NCBI RefSeq assembly: GCF_014645615.1
Contig: NZ_BMMB01000019.1
Coordinates: 1 to 43,042 of the forward strand
Direction of reading: 5' to 3'
Length of the DNA: 43,042 nt
Source: Paenibacillus hunanensis
GTDB lineage: Bacteria; Bacillota; Bacilli; Paenibacillales; Paenibacillaceae
A model generated the notes under the pieces. That model was not told where the DNA came from. It saw nothing but the letters and a program-made list of their open reading frames with translations, and searched no databases. The position numbers and the translations under genes were made by a program. Shown in pieces: positions 41,246-43,042 of this stretch (position 1 is its first letter; each line of letters starts with the position of its first letter).

Positions 41246-41316
41246 TATACTTCAATCTATGCTCCAGACTGACGCATAGCTTCGTCCCTTACACTTCAAT
41301 TTATGCATCAGACTGA
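41246..41316. repeat. Imperfect 27-bp direct repeat, two copies
   Basis: 41246-41272 and 41290-41316 share 23 of 27 positions (common core ACTTCAAT, TATGC, CAGACTGA). Start-to-start spacing is 44 bp, about four helical turns. Not explained by the operators. Confidence 0.7.
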
Positions 41317-41440
41317 AATGTATTACGTGTAAAATGCTACGATCTAATCCTATTACAATTCAGCCGTTCTTTCTGTTCTTTCCACACTATGCTTCAATCA
41401 CGATTACACGGGAAAGCACATTAGGTATACATTCTATTTA

Positions 41441-41452
41441 GGAACCGGTTCC
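41441..41452. promoter_or_regulatory. LacI/ScrR-type operator O2
   Basis: Same perfect palindrome GGAACCGGTTCC, centred 276 bp from O1, in the middle of the scrR-scrB gap. Confidence 0.8.
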
Positions 41453-41616
41453 AAAATGTTTGAAATAACAACTGATTCCTATTGGAGATCAGCTGTTGAT
41501 CATCATGTATATTTAACATATATTCAAAAGTATTTATTGAACATTCTTAGAATAGCTTCCAACTCTGCTGATCGTATACATCCTCAAATCCGATTTTGTA
41601 TCCGGTTGCAGTTTTT

Positions 41617-41628
41617 GGAACCGATTCC
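41617..41628. promoter_or_regulatory. LacI/ScrR-type operator O3
   Basis: GGAACCGATTCC with flanking TT and AA, one base off the perfect palindrome, 22 bp past the scrR stop. Centre-to-centre 452 bp from O1, close to a whole number of helical turns, which would suit a repression loop (inference). Confidence 0.75.
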
Positions 41629-41649
41629 AAAGTTATTATAAAACCGCTA

Positions 41650-42636
41650 TCAGCATTTGTCAACGCTTTCTCGCTGTAATAATTCGTAGTCCATCACGGT
41701 AACCATTTGCACATGCTGACGATGCACCAGCTTCACGATGTCCTGAGCAGCAATTTTACCAGCTTCTTGATAGGGATACCGAATCGTTGTTAGGGCTGGA
41801 TGAACGACCTCAGTCACATCATAGCCACCGAATCCAGTTATCGATAGCTGTGCAGGGATATCGATTCCAAGCTCATGCGCCGCCTTCATCACCCCAAGCG
41901 CAATATTGTCGGTTGCACATACGATAATTGTAGCATCCAGCGGCTCCTGTAATAGCTGTAGCGCATATTGACGTGCATCCGACATCCGAAAGCTTGTTTC
42001 ATAATAAGCTACAGTGCATTCTCCCGTTTCCTCTACCGCCCGTGCAAAGCCCTGCTTCCGGCGTACCCCTACTGCAATATCCTGCTCGGTTACACCCAGA
42101 TATGCAAGACGACGATGCCCACGATCCAGTACATAGCGTCCCAGCTCATAGCCTGCATCATAATCATTATGGATCAGGCTGTGAATCTGCTCATGCTGCT
42201 GTCCGACAAGCAGTACCGGAATATCCGTAGTCTGAATCGCCTCCAGATGCTCCTCTGTAATACGCGCAGCTAATAAAATAATACCGGATATTTTCTGACG
42301 AGCCAGCTCATAGATCGCTTCAATTTCCCGGTTCATATCCTGACTCGTATTCGTAATGAGCATACGGCAACCTTGATTACGCAGCTGATCATCGATTCCC
42401 ATTAAGGTATGCGAGGTCGCAAATGAATCCAGACGAGGAACGATCGTGCCGATAATATTGGCTGTTTTAGCTTTCAGGCTCTGCGCAAACGTGTTCGGTA
42501 CATAGCCTGTTTCCTTGATCACCTGCTCAATTTTATTCCGTGTGGCGACACTGACCGAGCCACCGTTCAAATAGCGCGACACAGTACTTTTCGCCACACC
42601 GGCAATTCGGGCAATATCTGCAATTGTCTTGCTCAT
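41650..42636 (-). CDS. scrR: LacI-family sucrose operon repressor
   Basis: A 328-residue repressor. ATG at 42636 (MSKTIADIARIAGVAKSTVS) is chosen because GGAGG lies 5 nt upstream; four extra codons at 42648 lack support. N-terminal LacI helix-turn-helix with VAKSTVSRYLNGGSVSVATRNKI and hinge helix NTFAQSLKAKTANIIG; C-terminal periplasmic-binding-protein-like sensor (about 60-320) with CATDNIALGVMKAAHELGID and SITGFGGYDVTEVVHPALTTI. It lies upstream of scrBA on the same strand, with three matching operators between. Sensing of fructose or sucrose-6-P is known for relatives, not shown here. Confidence 0.9.
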   Translation of the reverse strand: MSKTIADIARIAGVAKSTVSRYLNGGSVSVATRNKIEQVIKETGYVPNTFAQSLKAKTANIIGTIVPRLDSFATSHTLMGIDDQLRNQGCRMLITNTSQDMNREIEAIYELARQKISGIILLAARITEEHLEAIQTTDIPVLLVGQQHEQIHSLIHNDYDAGYELGRYVLDRGHRRLAYLGVTEQDIAVGVRRKQGFARAVEETGECTVAYYETSFRMSDARQYALQLLQEPLDATIIVCATDNIALGVMKAAHELGIDIPAQLSITGFGGYDVTEVVHPALTTIRYPYQEAGKIAAQDIVKLVHRQHVQMVTVMDYELLQRESVDKC

Positions 42637-43042
42637 GTTAACCTCCATAAGGACGCTCCATGTGAAGCGCCCGTGTGATCGGCTATTCGCCTGTTATGAA
42701 TCATCCAGAAATTAGAATTCCATCTTCCAATTATTTTAAATTAATGCTTCTAAACTACAGGAATTAATACTCCTAATTACGGGTATTACCATTGTATTCA
42801 AACTACAACTCATCTCAGAGAAGCAACTGTTCAGCTATAGGCTATCCAGTACCCTATCCCCTCCAATGAATTTCCATTTCCCTGATGCTTATATATACGA
42901 CTTTTATCGTCAAATCCCTGCCTGAATCAAAGCTTCTACTTGCATAGGCAAGCAATACTAGCTATAAATGAACATTTTTCTGTGACGGATTGTCAAGCCA
43001 AGTGCGACAGTTCCTCTGAAAAGGATTCGTGAGCGGTTCTCC
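42637..43042. other. Sequence upstream of scrR to the right window edge
   Basis: 406 bp, AT-rich, no supported gene. Promoter-like elements on the minus strand include TTGAAT, 16 nt, TAATTA (around 42765-42795) and a TTGACA near 42989-42994 without a suitable -10. None of the GGAACC operators occurs here, so autoregulation of scrR from this side is not evident. Confidence 0.4.

Larger units (their letters stand above)
41146..41649. other. Control region between scrR and scrB
   Basis: 504 bp without a gene. It holds three LacI-type operators (41165, 41441, 41617), a candidate promoter for scrBA and an imperfect 27-bp direct repeat. There is no terminator between the scrR stop and the promoter, so read-through from scrR into scrBA is possible. 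Confidence 0.7.

Overview
The window looks like a chromosomal segment of a low-to-mid GC Gram-positive bacterium of the Bacillales, most likely Paenibacillus or a close relative (inference). The reasons are strong AGGAGG-type ribosome sites, the complete Bacillus-order purine operon purEKBCSQLFMNHD with purS and a small PurL, a guanine riboswitch with PurR-type boxes in front of it, and a secreted Rhs/YD protein with a pretoxin Hint domain. No rRNA, tRNA or CRISPR array was seen.

Layout. 1-218: the end of an IS30-family element that runs off the left edge. 213-11180 (all minus strand): a polymorphic-toxin locus. It holds a small secreted YD-repeat protein overlapping by 4 nt a 2842-residue secreted Rhs protein (about 14 N-terminal tandem repeats, YD core, Hint domain, C-terminal toxin tip), then a tightly coupled putative immunity gene, a terminator, and a tail of orphan material: a hypothetical gene, a displaced HExxH toxin fragment and a small zinc-ribbon gene whose 3' end lies at the IS30 boundary. 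11181-12099: mostly non-coding or decayed. 12100-27182 (minus): the 12-gene IMP biosynthesis operon with promoter, PurR boxes, guanine riboswitch and terminator. It is interrupted by an unusual 948-bp gap between purF and purM that holds two long imperfect palindromes, a 10-bp tandem repeat and a perfect 20-bp palindrome, and by a 349-bp gap between purN and purH.

27229-31604: independent genes: an amino acid:carrier-protein ligase fused to its own carrier domain, a universal stress protein, an AraC-type regulator (plus strand) and a DUF1294 membrane protein. 31889-34087: GH36 alpha-galactosidase. 34391-37703: an RpiR-type SIS-domain regulator convergent with an operon of a PTS EIICB permease and NanE (ManNAc-6-P epimerase). 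38181-42636: a sucrose locus, scrR, scrB, scrA, with three LacI-type operators between scrR and scrB.

How they work together. The pur operon converts PRPP to IMP; the sequence supports control at initiation (PurR boxes) and at elongation (guanine-sensing aptamer, antiterminator and terminator). The sugar genes form a catabolic block: alpha-galactosidase can release sucrose from raffinose-type sugars, ScrA imports and phosphorylates sucrose, ScrB splits it, and EIICB plus NanE probably feed an amino sugar into GlcNAc-6-P metabolism. The least ordinary parts are the carrier-fused aa:CP ligase, the repeat-stalked Rhs locus with orphan toxin cassettes, and the palindromic elements inside the pur operon.
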